A DNA stretch of 64,000 nucleotides. It comes from Rhynchonema sp. JSB1_4. Its lineage: Eukaryota > Nematoda > Chromadorea > Monhysterida > Xyalidae. This document shows positions 35,550-48,414 of the stretch, piece by piece. Location of the stretch: NCBI GenBank assembly GCA_030248065.1, contig JASAMV010009140.1, positions 17,763 to 81,762 on the forward strand, written 5' to 3'. Numbering within the stretch: the first letter of the stretch is position 1; each line of letters opens with the position of its first letter. Below the pieces are notes generated by a model, which was not told the origin of the DNA, ran no database searches, and was given only the letters and a program-made list of their open reading frames with translations. Both the position numbers and the translations under genes were made by a program.

Positions 35550-36986
35550 GATGCAAGTACTTAGTATAGTTCAAGGGGTGTGTGAACGCTGAAAAAGTGC
35601 CGTTTGGACAAACCGGTTGGGGTGATTGTAAAATGGTTAACGTGTGTTACCGAAGACACTTTCTTTTGTGATGGTCCGCAATGAAGGCGGCAACAGAGTA
35701 CGATCACAAATGTATCTGCATGCCTAAGAAAATAGCGGAAAAAAGGCTAACTTAATAGAAACCGGCAATCAGCTCATAGAATCAGACCGCCAAGACCAAG
35801 TGACAAAATAAAAGCAAGGAGCATTCTATGAACTTGACAGCAACGAGGACTTTGTGCTCCTTCATTCGCTTGCTTGAAGTGTAAATGACATCAAAAAGAC
35901 AAAGGCTGTCTGTCACACACAAGCGCGCAACCGATTCAGGGTGCGTCGAATGACCTCGAAATGCACTCTCACGTGACAAGGGAACATGCATACGCAGGCT
36001 GTTTTTTATTGGTTGATACAAGTGTGTGTGCATGTGCACAAGTTAATAAGATTAGATTATTGTTTACATTGTTGAGTTGTGCAAAAGGAAACGCTAGGAA
36101 CGGATGCTTATCAATGTTAAAGTGGTGATGGGATTTAGATTTCCGGTTGTTCATGTTCTTTTCAGAGCGCATCTTTATTTGGAGATAACAAAAGAAAGAA
36201 AGCAATTTTGTTGCGTGGTTGCGGGTGGGTTTGTTCACATTCTCAAGTTGAAAAAATAGTCGTTCATTCTTTCATACTCGTGGGAAAACATGAGTGTTTT
36301 TTTAATTAGAACGGCAGTTGAGTCGTTCTATGTTCAGTGGTGACCGACACGATCTATGTATTTGTTTATGTTTGCTTTTTATTAGTTTTGTGCCATCAAC
36401 TGTTTTCTGGATTAAACGAAAAAAAACATTGAAAATATGCACACGTCCAAAAACGCGCAACGTTATTCTTGACAGGTTGTAAAAATGTTTTCAATTTTTG
36501 TACTTCTGCAAACATGGCGGGTGTAAACATAATTGATATTTTTATTGAGCCAAAATTAATTTAGTGACTGTTTATAATGGCAAAGACCAACGAAGGTTTT
36601 CGCGAGCCTTCATCAACTCTCAAAACAATCAAACGTCCAACTCATCACAAGAGCAATTGCGCAATGTGGATTTATACAGATCAGCGGTGCATGGTAGGTA
36701 AAAAAACATCGTCATAATAAAAAAGTTGGATGAGTCTGATTGCAAAAATGTGGTGGCCGAATCACGGTCAAGGTATATGACGTGGGCGTGGTCACATCAC
36801 AACCAATACCGTGGCAAAAAATGATACTTCATAATCATGAATTTTAGTCAAAACACTTGAAACATTCACTGAAATGTTGGGGTGATCAGCTCATTTTTTT
36901 CAAAACCTTTCATTTGCTTTTCTCTAAAATAAACAGAAAATCGAAGATCACCTTAATTGCGGTCTTACGAACAAGTGTTGATCATC
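35550..36986. other. Divergent intergenic region (gprs-like / PLAT-TSP1)
   Basis: About 1.4 kb lies between the divergent starts of the minus-strand BTB gene and the plus-strand PLAT-TSP1 gene, so promoters for both should be here. The sequence is AT-rich with no ORF bearing a family signature. I could not identify a TATA box or other core element with confidence. Confidence 0.5.
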
Positions 36987-39900
36987 ATGACCACGTTGTG
37001 TCACGTGACCAGTGTGCTGTTGATGTTGTTGTTTGGCGCCGGCGCGAAAAGTTTTTACGGTAAATTGTCGATTTTTAAAGATTGACCACAACAAATTGTG
37101 AATACAACCAGTTTTCAAATCATGATGCTCCAACCCGGTGATCCTCCGTCACTTTTGTGTAGGAGATAGGCTTGATGATTATACATAGGGTTGAGGCTAC
37201 GCATGTGGTTAGGCCTAGACCTAGGCTTTTACTTACAGTGTTACCTAGGGTTAGGCTAAGGTTGGTCGTCTATGCCTAAACACCGTGTCAACTTCAGGCT
37301 CTGTTTTCAGGCCTAGGCTTGGGCATACCACACCACAAACGACAACGGGTGTATCTTCCACACAGCGAACCACATAAAACTTGGAAACTTTGTCGTTAAT
37401 CGTGATTTTTAAAACATTTTTGAAATTTCCGTTTTGTCCTTGTTGTCTGTCATACTTGGGTAAAGGCCTTCCATTTCTTGGACTGATTTTGCAAATTTCA
37501 CCTTATTCGGAGGCAAAAACCTAGGCATTATGACTTTTGGTGTAACTTCAGTAAAATCAGATGCCACGTGTGGGATGCCATTGATGTTTCAATTACATGC
37601 CACGTTTTCATGTGGTATAGGCGTGTTCAAATTTTGTCAGGTTTGAAACGTAACGTGCGACTAATTTGCCCAAAAAAGACCACTCAAACTCCGCCCACCG
37701 AGCAAGCGAGAGATAGAGAATAGTTGTTGGACTTGGTTGTGGGATTCATTCGATTTACGCTAAAGCCTAAGCCTGAGCTTGCTCATGCATTGGACTGTGC
37801 TTCAGCATGAGAAAGTAAGCGGAGTTATAGGATGGATTTATGGACGCAAATTAACCAAACGTGAAACGCACCGGCATCTCGATGTTTTCGGAAGTTGGAT
37901 TTTCGCGGATTTTTTCTTTACTTCGCTGAAAAAAGTCTTCCTGGCCTGTTTATCGGAGACCAGAAACAAGAAACTCACTAATGTATCGTAGAGCAGACCC
38001 GAAAATCAGGGAAGCTCTTTTTCGTCATAGGTCAGCCATACGCACAATTGTATATGAAACATCACCGATTGCACAGGTGGACAAGATTGTGCGACCGAGC
38101 TGAAGAAGGAATGCGGCTCGCTGGAATACAAATACAGAGTCGACATTCAAACAACGGACAAGGCGGGCGCAGGCACCGATTCGGGGGTTGGTCATACATG
38201 TTGGGAAAAGTTAGTCCAGTTGCCTTGAGAGAGAGAGAAAACGCAAATTGTGGATTTCCCAAAAGAAGTCACGGGTTTACTCAGGGTTTCGTCTAACCCT
38301 AAGGCTAAGCCAAATAGCACGAAAGCCCAGGCCCACGCCTAAGCCTGAAATAAGGGGAAGTCAATTTTGAAACTGGGCGAGGTACCTCTTCCCAAAATGA
38401 GGAAGTTCTCTGGATGACAGCAAAAAGGCCTGTCTGTAATATGTCTTGTTACTCGCCCTCGGTTGGGAGCTGAAGAGAGGTATTCAATATCAAGTGTGGT
38501 GAAGGCAAAAAATTTGCCCCCCCCTTTGCTAAAAGCTATGGATCCGCCACTTGGTATAACACATATCAAACTTGTCGGTCAGCCCGTTCTTGTCGGATTC
38601 CCGAAGTATATGCATATATGTATCTCGATGGTCACACGAAAAGGTTTATAGTAATGACGTCAAATCTTTTCTTCAAACCACATGTTGAATTTCTCGCGCT
38701 CATTTGGGGATCGTGTATTATTGCTTGATTTGACGAAAAGATTTCACGCCATGATTTGACGACAAAACTATATTAGCCCATGTAGGTGTACATCCAACTG
38801 CGTGGCGAAACGGCCTCCGGCCAGATTGTTGACGGCAAAGAGTGGCGACTGCAGGGTTATGAAGAGGATGGGGCGACCATAGAGGGCAATAGACAGGCCG
38901 ATACCGTCAACAACGAGCAGTACCCGAATGATGCGTTTGAAAGATGTACAGGACGTTTATGATTTTTTTTACTTTGTTCAGTGCCCGTCACTCGCATCAC
39001 ATGTTTTGGACCCGCTGTTTTGTCCGTGAGGTGTTCATTGGGGCATTTGAGTTGGATGTCAATTCCACTGCCTTGGTCATGTGACTATTTTGATTTGGAT
39101 TAAGATATTCTCATTTATTCATGCACTTTAGACCACTTTGAGTTCAAGTGTTCAGACCGCATCTGGCGGCCGATCTTCCCGACGGGCGAGACGGGCGAGA
39201 GGGGCGAGAAGGGGCGAATTACGGGCGAATTACGGGCGCACGTAAAGTATAGCATCGCCCGTATTACAAAGTTGCTTTCAACTTGTAACGGATGCAACAT
39301 GAGACACATCGCCCCTAATCTCAGTTTAGGGTAGGGTGGCCCAAAAGTTTGCACACTGCGCGACCGTTATACAGTGTGGGTCTTATTTCACCGATGTGTA
39401 TGATGCATACGGATACACAACAAAGGACAATCAGCTTCCTGTTAATGTGTTCATTCATTGTGATAAACTTGTGTTCATACTATAGTTATGCGGATATTCA
39501 TACAGACTTGACCCGAAACATACAAATGAAAGGATCGTGCACCATTTGATTATTCACAAGTTCGCAGCGAAAGCACAAAAATTGAGCGACAAAGGAAAAG
39601 TCGGGAAGAAGAACAGCAAAAAAACGTAACGGACCAGCCACAAATTATGTTTTCACTTTAGTGCAGCCTGTATTACATTGAAATGAAAAGACCGCGCACA
39701 ATTTAATCATTCATAAAAACACCGAGATGGACCACAAATTTCAGCGACAAAGAAAAAGTCAGCCTGAAAAAAGAACCGTAGCAAAGAACAAACTGTGGAG
39801 TTCATTTAAATCTCTGTGTTATGTACATACAAATTAATGATGGCGCACAATTTGATAATTGGTGAGATCAGCGACAAGGGACAAAAAATTGAGCGACAAA

Positions 39901-42900
39901 CAAAAAGTCACGATGAAAAATGTAGCGAAAAGACGCGTAAAAACAGAAAACATACAAATTATCGTTCTCAATTATTAATCTCATCGTATTAATCACACAT
40001 ACCTTTTACGGTGACATGGATGGGTCGTAGTCTTCCGACGGCCTACCGTTGTGTTCCTCATCGATGCTCAGCGGTTCGACGTATTTGCGATAATCGCAGC
40101 CGAATATGTTGAACAGCTGCCGCAGCACTTTTCGTTTCTCGCTTGCGTTCGAGTTTCGGATGTACTCCGCGGTGGCGTCGTGCATGTGCACCCATTTGTA
40201 TCTGTCGCCCTGCTCTCCGTCATCCAGCAGGTGTACGTACGGGTATCTAAATTCAATTCCCATTTATTTTACGTCGACTTATCTTTTACTATGTGAAATC
40301 ATCATATTCCGTACCTTTTGAACACACATTCGTTGTTGCAATGCACCAACTGCAGCGTGTGATGCCATTCGCCGTTCTTGATCGTGCTTTCTTGTGTCAC
40401 GAAGAACCATCGGTGTTCTCCTTTCTTCGGCGGCTTGTCCATGTTGCGCACTGTAGTATCGGTTTCAGCACACAACCGGCATGCGCAGCCATTACGCTCC
40501 AGTGCCCTAATACATCCTGTAAAAGGCGTGTGAAATATTGAACCATTTTGGTCGTCCAGTTCAAATCCACAGAAGAAATTCAACTGTTTGCAGCAAGAAA
40601 ACCTGTCTGCTGCGCACATGACTCATACAACGGTGCGCTGCATGGGTCCCCAAGGACGAAGATTTCACAACTCGAAATGCACAACAATTGATTTTGTCAC
40701 GTTCACAGACCAACGTACAAAAATGTGTACCTCTAACGAACTGTTACGCTTTTGCATATGTAAATGCGCTAATGTGTACTAACAAGTAATTGGGAGCCGT
40801 GAAACATCAGTTTTGCAACAACCGTTACCATTGCATCACAATTTGACGCCGCCTATCCTTAAGCGTGGTGCATTACTTATTGGACACATTTCTCGCCCCT
40901 TCGCCCCTAATTTTTTTCGCCCCTTCTCGCCCCTCTCGCCCGTCTCGCCCGTCGGGAAGATCGGCCATCTGGCCCGTCTGTGGAAACAGACCACACTACA
41001 GTTGGTATACAAGTATACACACACATTTTTGTGGCCTCAGAAGACCTCCACCCTGGCTGGTAAAGTTAAGTGGCATCAGTACTAATTCTCGAAATATGTG
41101 GACCGATCACAAAGTTTGTAAATGTTAGGTATACATACGTGCTGTTCGTTGTGTTTCTAAAATTTCACATCCTGCCTAGAAAGTTTCTAGGCAGAACGTG
41201 AAATTTCGTGCGCGCGTTTCTTGCAGACAACTGCGACACATTCGTCTTGTGCGAACCGAAATTTCTCGGCAACGTGTATCACTTGACCATTGCGCTCGAC
41301 CACGATACTGGACCCGGAAATGTACATACATATGTTGTTGTTATTGGACTTTTAAGTTAACGTTGAACTTAACATTAATTAACATTTACATTAACATTGT
41401 TAATTAACATTAACATTATACTAATTTTTGATTAAAGTAATTGGAAAGTAGAAAGCGTAAGTAGGGACCCTACAGATGCTTTTATTCTGCGATTTTTTGT
41501 GTCCAGGGCAGAAACACTGATGGCACAAATTTCTGCAAGCGCATTGACATTCTTGAGCTGAGCTGAGCAACTTTTATGCTGGTCGCAATTAGGTACATAG
41601 CGTACAGTGTAGTCAGCAAATCGAATCATCGTCAATGGAACCACGTCACTTGACGAAAACAATTCTGGTCCAATCATACTGAGCTTGGCTTGATCACATC
41701 TCAGTTGAACAATTGCTTATTGCAGAGTTACGCATGGGACTTCGACACCCTCAACGTCACTTCACTGATGCCAACGGTGCCGAAGACATTCGCTTTCGCC
41801 ATCTTTGGATGGTGGTCGCTGCAGATCGAGTCGAATAAAGGAAGAGAGTTGGGATGGATTTTTCTGCGTTTTTGAAAAGTTATTCGGATGAAATTCGCGA
41901 AACATGGTTGAGTGGAAAGTTGAGAGTTATGGGTGGAAGCAGACACAGTGTTCGCATGATGTTTCACCGCTACCGCATCCATTCCACCCCTGCATCGTGA
42001 ATTCCATATCCCATCTCCGGGTGAGGAACTGATGGATTCAGCACACCAGTCTGCGGTTAGGTGTAGTAATTCAGGTCAAGGTCCACTTAGTTCAGGTTTA
42101 TTTTGGTGATCGATCGGTCCCGCAAACCTGAGCTATCATCAAAATGATATCGTTATGCTCGCCGTCAAACTGGGTGATTGGATGGATCTGTTTTGGTTAA
42201 GTGCGAATTTTGCATTAAGGATGTTTAATAATGTTTAAGGATAAGAGATTTATTGGAGCCACTATATGTCGCAGTTTGACCAGCACAACAGCCGTTCATT
42301 TTAGGCCTCCATACGGGAACAACTTTTAGGCTGGTCGCAATTAGTGGGCATCAGTAAAATTTCTTGTGCAAAAATCACACGTGCTCAAGACAGGCCGAAC
42401 CGATCTGATCACCAAGTTATTTGATATCGCTCTTATGTTCAGAAGCACGTGCGTAGTTAAGGTTATGTCCCAAGCCTGCCTGTCATCGCAAAATTTTAAT
42501 CCTTGACCCCTACCGAGGACTGTATGAAACATCATAATTGCAGCGGATGGCTGAGCTTGGCCGGTTGGAGCAAAAACGGATTCAATGGCAAAGCCAGCAC
42601 CTTCACAACACCCAACTACACCTGCTACTACCAACACTGGAGCGAATGGGGTACGATGATACACCTATGTTTTCTAGATTGCGGTAGGTGTTCCTTGTTC
42701 AATGAGGCCACTTTACGCACAAGCTGTTTCACACACACGCGTGCTACGCATAGATAGACATGGCTAGGTGCTGAGGTTTTTTTAATGTCGCATAAAAACC
42801 AATATTTTTGTGACAAGCCGAAATCAAACCCAAGCCAAATTCGACTTCGACCTTTTCCCCGAATCCGGATGCCTATCTCTGTATTATTTTAGAGTGCACA

Positions 42901-45900
42901 ACGCAGTACAAGTGCGGGAAGGGCAGACAGATGCGCCATCGTGTTGTGGTCGGCTATATTTGTTTGACTGACTGGGTGCCGCTGGAATGGGCCATTAGTG
43001 AGGGTGAGGCACAACAATGCGAAGGACAACCGTGCCCGGCGAAAAGTGAGCTTATTGGTTTTACCCCGTATCTTTAAAAAATTCATTTGCCACACACACA
43101 CACACACAACGAAGACTTTGGTTGGAGTCAAGCTTGGTGAGCGGATCGGTTCTTATTTGATTTTTTGAATGAGTACCATGTCGTGGTTTACACGTCGTCA
43201 CTAGTTTCGTCGACCAGGGTGAAAAGTTGTTCACACGCAACTGCTGCCTGGGCGCAACTGTTTACGCTGTGCCAAACTAGGGCCCTAGACCACGGATATA
43301 TTCGGTCAAAGCACCTGGGCCAAATCCGAGTTTAGCTCACTCTGCTGCTTTGCAGTTGAGAAGTACGAGCTCGAGTTCCAATACAAGCTGCTTGACAGGG
43401 CCAAGTCGCCGGCCGAGCAAATCTGGGAGACCGCGCCGATTCTTCGATCAGGCACCGTTCGGCTGGTTGGGGTTGGTGAAATTCGAAATTGTTGGCAATT
43501 TTTCAAGATTTCGTCAGAATTCGAATTTGTGACTCACGTGCGGACCCGGAATTTCGGAAACTACGTCAATTTTTTAGTCCGGGCGTTTTGGACCCGAGGA
43601 ATATATTAGCCCGTCAAATGAGGGTCCAAAGAATTGGGCCCTGCGATTTCGTGCACCCAAATGTACTGACCAGGCGGGCATAACTTGGTCAGCAATAATT
43701 TAAAAGACTTCAAGTTCAATAGAGTGCAATGTTTGGTGGTGCGACTTTTACCCCATATTTTTCTAGCTCGCGCCCACAAAATATGCGTGTCCGTCGTGCC
43801 CATTTTCGGATTTCCCGTGTCCGAAAACCCCAGTTGCCCAATTTTTGGCCGATTTTGAGGTCTTTCGTACCAGTTTTCCACACGTCATCCTTATCCTGGC
43901 GTAGCTACTTTTGGACCACCCCATATTATGTCAGACACGCTCTTTAATTGCGGCGATGACCAGTAAAATGAGTGTTCGCATCATTTCGCTCCGATGTTTC
44001 ACAGTCAAACCTTATCATTCGGCCATTCTGACCGACATAGGATATTTGCCTGACAAATTTGACTGACAACTATACTGCCAACAGAGCGCCGCATCAACGA
44101 CGGACATGCGAATCGAGCCGACGTTGAGCGGTCCGCATCGATGTGCGCTGACGAACGAAGACTACTGGCAACGATTGCGTTGCAACTTCACGTCCTTGGA
44201 GCATCTAGGCAATATCACACAGGTCGTCGTCACGTACGATGTTGACCCCGAACTGTCGCCGAAACTTTGTGAGTTCAGCTGGCTGACTGGCTGATGTTTC
44301 ATTTTGTTTCGATATTAATGCGGGTCGTATGTGGGCAAACATATGGGTTGAACTGAACGTGTATATGCGGCATCGAAATTGGTGATTTGATCGGGCGAGG
44401 GTTTTGTATATGCCCTGGTCCACCAATCTGATTTTGGAACGATTTCGGGTTGAGTCCAGCACAACGTAAAAGCGCAGACCATTACCTCACCATATCACCA
44501 CTTGCCCAATAAAACGATCAGAACTCTAGACATATCTCTGATTCATTTAATCAGACTGGTGGATCACCAACATCGAGATTCGCTCCAACGGCATTATCGA
44601 GCAAAATTTCAGGGACCTTCAGAATATCAGGTACGAACTTTCGTGCGGCGTTTCAAATGTTCCGTTCATTTATATCTCATATGTACCTTGTTTCATATAT
44701 TTCATTGTTTTACAGTTGGCACGAATCCACTTCACCCGATCCACCATTCACAACGTCCAAAACTCTGACACTGGTGCAGGCGTGCGAAAGTATCACATGG
44801 ACAACCTGGTCGTGTGAACCGAGGTGATGTTTCACAAGGACTTCATTGGAAAAACACACAAATGCCAAAAACGACTTGCGCATATTGTAGCCTGATCCGT
44901 CAAGGCAGCAGCGCCGACCCGTTCTGTGGCAAGTACGTCTGGGGCTATCGCATGCGATTCCGCGGTCTGATATCGTGCGACGAAAAGCTGTACAACGCCT
45001 TGTATCCCCACACAACCGAAGTGTGGAATGAGCCACGCACGGATGGCAAAACATGGCAGCCGAAATGGTGCACCTTGAACTGTCCAGGTATACACCCGTG
45101 TTACCAATTACTCTTCGTCCTCGCTAGTAGCGCGTTGAGGCACGTTCTTGGGATCTTTGTTCTCCAACTCGATATAAATAGAATGATAGCACAAATACAA
45201 TCCGACCACTTAATAAATGTGGAAAGTACCCGTTATTGGTGGTAAAAGAGAGTAAAATGCTGCTTTATTCGGTGGAAATTCCTTCCGCAAAGGGGGAAGA
45301 AGTAGGAAGCGTAGATTCTATTGTATTGTGTATAATTTATGAAGTGGTCGGATTGTATTTGTGTGATCATTCTATTTACATCGAATTGGAAGAATAAAGA
45401 TCCCAAGAACGTGCCTCAACGCGCTACTCTATGTAAATCGCGTTGTGACCTTTCAAAAGAACCATCGGCATAAGCGGTCAGATCGCAGATAAAATTATGT
45501 CTCCCTCTGCGTTTCAGATACGGAGATTACACCAACGTAGCGAAGAAACCTCGTGTTTCAAGTATGAATGAAAGGAATCGTGTTACTATTGTTCAGCAGA
45601 TAACAGTTTTAGCCGATATCGCGTTTTAATTACCGTTATCACATTAGAGTCGGTCTTTTTCTTGCTGTTTGTGTTTTGGATGCAGACAATATTGCAGATT
45701 TTACGTGACGCTTTCCTTATCTCTTTTACTCTTTATACGCGAGAATAAAAACTGGATTTTTATACTTTAAGTGATCACCTTCATCATAAGGTCCTGTAAT
45801 TTGATGCTTGACTGTGTGCCAATGCCGTATGAACACGACCGCATCGCTAATCCTTTGACACATGAGTGTCGCAACCCACTGCTCATAAAAATTTCAATTG

Positions 45901-46274
45901 CAGCGCATTTTGGTGTCACTACGAAAGCCCTAATCCGATCCGCCAAACGTCTTCTTGGGTGTTGCAGCTTTATGAAACATAAAGACATCGAAACCTACGC
46001 CAGAATCACGTTGGGGTTTGCTGGGCCTGCAGGAACGATACGATGCCACATACATGTAATGTAACGCATAGATGACGTTGACCATTCATAAAAAACAGTG
46101 GCAGATGTTCTGTGGTTCGCCTCCGTCAATTCTGATGAAGCGATGCACGTTGAGCTTCCATCAGGATTAGTCAGTCAATTTTTCATGCCGGTTGACAAAC
46201 AAGGCAGACCACGTGTGCGAGCCTTGTGCTTGTGCACACATTGTGATTGCATAAAGCCGCCAGCAATGTTGTAA
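36987..46274 (+). CDS. Secreted PLAT-TSP1-PLAT-TSP1 protein, 554 aa
   Basis: Thirteen exons join with every phase consistent: 36987-37059, 38077-38186, 38786-38945, 41227-41321, 41726-41847, 42544-42650, 42893-43045, 43356-43465, 44085-44268, 44555-44630, 44716-44823, 44891-45087 and 46105-46274. Residues 1-20 are a signal peptide (MTTLCHVTSVLLMLLFGAGA). PLAT 1 is about 30-190 (YRVDIQTTDKAGAGTDSG, VYIQLRGE, FLGNVYHLTIALDHDTGPGN). TSP1 1 is about 215-273 (YQHWSEWGECTTQYKCGKGR, CEGQPCP). A second, divergent PLAT-like region is about 275-410 (YELEFQYKLLDRA, LGNITQVVVTYDVDPELSPK, WWITNIEIRSNG). TSP1 2 is about 424-498 (ITWTTWSCEPS, CGKYVWGYRMRFRG, WCTLNCPG). A short Cys-containing tail follows (CLCTHCDC). 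No TM segment is seen, so it is probably extracellular. PLAT domains bind lipids or proteins; TSP1 repeats bind matrix. Confidence 0.82.
37150..38345. repeat. Degenerate TTAGGC / CCTAGGC tracts
   Basis: Interrupted copies of TAGGCCTAGACCTAGGCTT, GTTACCTAGGGTTAGGCTAA, AAGCCTAAGCCTGAGC and CTAACCCTAAGGCTAAGCC lie at 37150-37330, 37758-37785 and 38294-38348, with a further one near 19410. They resemble decayed interstitial telomere-type repeats, but no perfect tandem array longer than two units is present. Confidence 0.45.
38648..38782. repeat. MITE-like family 'TTTGACG', most complete copy
   Basis: The ends TATAGTAATGACGTCAAATC and GATTTGACGACAAAACTATA are inverted, with a second inner pair CAAATCTTTTCTTC / TTTGACGAAAAGATTT. 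The centre is TTTCTCGCGCTCATTTGGGG. It lies in intron 2 of the PLAT-TSP1 gene and ends only a few bases before the exon-3 acceptor at 38785. Confidence 0.7.
39165..39320. repeat. GGGCGAGACGGGCGAGAGG repeat, inverted partner of 40885-40975
   Basis: GCCGATCTTCCCGACGGGCG, then AGACGGGCGAGAGGGGCGAG, appears in inverted orientation at 40890-40970 (CTCGCCCCTCTCGCCCGTCT, GTCGGGAAGATCGGC). Both lie in intron 3 of the PLAT-TSP1 gene and flank the nested minus-strand gene, so the gene could sit in the loop of a large hairpin. Confidence 0.65.
40006..40619 (-). CDS. Nested two-exon gene, Cys/His-rich N-terminus, 181 aa, unknown
   Basis: Exons 40315-40619 and 40006-40246 join in phase (AAA AG then A TAC) and end in TAA. 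The N-terminal half is rich in cysteine (MCAADRFSCCKQLNFFC, NGCACRLC, LVHCNNEC), suggesting a metal-binding or disulfide-rich fold. The C-terminal half has RYPYVHLLDD, DRYKWVHMHDATAEYI, FNIFGCDYRKYVEPL and an acidic tail. I do not recognise the family. It lies entirely within intron 3 of the oppositely oriented PLAT-TSP1 gene. No signal peptide or TM segment is evident. An upstream 5' exon cannot be excluded, because an acceptor-like ttttacag lies in frame near 40526. Confidence 0.68.
40885..40975. repeat. CTCGCCCCTCTCGCCCGTCT repeat
   Basis: This is the inverted partner of 39165-39320. Tandem degenerate CGCCC(C/G)TCT units are followed by GTCGGGAAGATCGGCCATCT. It lies upstream (minus sense) of the nested gene. 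Confidence 0.6.
45125..45430. repeat. Foldback with AGCGCGTTGAGGCACGTTCT arms
   Basis: The left arm AGCGCGTTGAGGCACGTTCT, continuing through TGGGATCTTTGTTCT and CAAATACAATCCGACCACTT, is matched in inverted orientation at 45335-45430 (AAGTGGTCGGATTGTATTTG, AGATCCCAAGAACGTGCCTC). Arms are about 90 bp and highly similar. It lies in the last intron of the PLAT-TSP1 gene. Confidence 0.75.
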
Positions 46275-46314
46275 ACTGCGTCAGGAATGGTTGTGACGCG
46301 CGGTTACGGTAGAA

Positions 46315-46590
46315 TTACAGCGTGCGTGTGCGAAAAGCGACGCGCTTCGTCTTCAGTGTGGGTAATGCCGGATTTATTTCAGATTTTCCATCTCCTGTAG
46401 TTTCATCTGCATTGCAGTATCGTTGATTGATCAAATTAACGATTGCATGCGTACATGTGCCTAGTTCGACAAAAGTTTCACCAAGGCCTTGAAATTCACC
46501 CGTCAGTCTTAATATATCGAAACTTCGCTCCCCGGTGGCAGTGGCAGCAGCAGCAGCAGTTGTTTTTTTGGTGCTCAACCTCTGTACCAT
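46315..46590 (-). CDS. Possible terminal exon of an unrecognised gene
   Basis: A 91-codon open frame ends in a stop at 46315. The word stretch AIVNLINQRYCNADETTG and a basic C-terminus (KTKRVAFRTRTL) look protein-like, but the only nearby upstream acceptor is a weak ggtacag. The start is unknown. It could be chance, given the GCA-repeat at its 5' end. No family recognised. Confidence 0.22.
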   Translation of the reverse strand: MVQRLSTKKTTAAAAATATGERSFDILRLTGEFQGLGETFVELGTCTHAIVNLINQRYCNADETTGDGKSEINPALPTLKTKRVAFRTRTL

Positions 46591-47892
46591 GCTTCACCAA
46601 AACGAAGCAATAAAAATTACATATCTGTCCGTCGTAGATCGGCACGTAAACAGCAGCAACACAACAGCAATAGACATGTACATATACAACAGACCGTCAT
46701 TGATGCGTCATCGCGTTGTGTATGTATCCTTGTTGATCGGCCTTGAACGCCTGACACGCGACCCACCGGCGAATCAAACACAATCCATCGCGCGCTCTCT
46801 CTCTCTCTCTGTTTCTTTCTCGAAATTCAATTCAGTCTTTCTTCTTTCATGTCCATGGTTGTTGTTTTCGCGCGCTCATGTTTCTTTCTTTGGGATGTCA
46901 CTTGTGCTGATCTGTTGTTGACTGCGTCCGGTGTCTGTTTTCTGGTTTCGCAATTGCTGAATCCAGATTGGGAAATGTCAGTCAGCTTGAGAGATATACA
47001 TACTTCATTCTAGCTTTTTCACAATCACTCACCGTGGTATGATATAACCAAGTATTAGAATTTGTTTTCTGAGTTGAGTGAGACCCTTTTTTATCGTGTC
47101 ATCTGGCCGAATTTCATGGCAGATTCGCGCAAGTTTTTGCACCTATCGTGAATTCGCGAGGATGCACTTTTCTAATTAGTAATTGCGCATAAAATCCATG
47201 CGACGAGCTGCCGGTGCCAGGCACGAAACTCAATTCGCCACCTTTTAAAGGTGGTGTCGAGGTCAGAGTCATTACTTGTTTCAATATGTTTGTCGATGTC
47301 GCGCGCGCGCAAAAGTTGCCCCACACCGATAATAACAACGCCGTGTTCGTTCGTTCGTACGACCATAACCAACCTAGTGGCCCAGTTTGAGCGTCGTCCC
47401 ACTGGCATTACGCACGCAGGTACAACTCTGGTGTTGGGGTGGGGTGACTGATTTTTATCAATATCCAGACCCCATATTATGTGCGCAACAACCAGCCCCC
47501 AGGCACACATTCACATGATACAACATGTTAATATCGATTTGCACGCAGCCGTACGCCCAGGCCCATAGTCGTGTAAAATCGGATTTAATTTTCGCTCCCT
47601 CCTCCGCACGCACACGCAGGTGCGACGACGACGACTTTACGTATAGTCCAACCACTTGCTCATGAGACGGCTCTTTTTAAAGCTTGTTTGGCCAGATTCA
47701 AAAATGCGCCGGTTACACGGGTTTTCGCAAACAAAAGAAAGAGATTGGGCCGAGTAAGATGATGACAAGTTCCAGCTGGCTGACATCAATTTGTTGCGTG
47801 CTTACACGAGCAGCAACGTTGTTCAACACACAACACACAAAAAAGGGAATTTACGCACCGAGGTGGAGAGCGCGTTTTTACAAAATACATGC

Positions 47893-47982
47893 GTTTCTCT
47901 TTCCTTCATTTCCGAAATACGTGGAACCGGAACATTATTGGATCCGTTCAAGTCAACTTCAAAATAAGTCGTCTCATGACTT
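47893..47982. repeat. Two-copy repeat 'ACGTGGAACCGGAACATT', copy 2
   Basis: It matches 18885-18975 through CCTTCATTTCCGAAATACGT, then GGAACCGGAACATTATTGGA and AAATAAGTCGTCTCATGAC, with scattered differences. Located between genes. Confidence 0.65.
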
Positions 47983-48414
47983 CGTGATTGGACTATATAT
48001 CCACTCGACACGTGTGCGTGTTACGCTGTCGTGTGTTCAATATCGAGACACAACAGGCACAATAAGTCGATATTTTGCGCGCTCGCAGGCATATCCGCAG
48101 GCTGGTTGGTTGATATTCGTGTTCCGCTCTTATCAACAAACCACAATCCAGTTGCTGTTTGTTGTATGTACATGTGTTGCTGGAGGCAACATGTTACTTT
48201 AGTTGCCTGCAGTGTCTGGGGAGGTTGATTTTCGGCCACATTCTGCGAGACCCTGATAATGTCTTGGTTGCTTGCACCGTGACTTTGTTCTAAATTTTAT
48301 GCTCATATTTTGTAACCATCCAATCTCCAACGATTTAACCCCCTGTGTTCTTAAGCTTGAAGAAGTATGTACAATGTTAAGTTGAGGTTCACTAATGGGC
48401 ATAACATATAGGTA

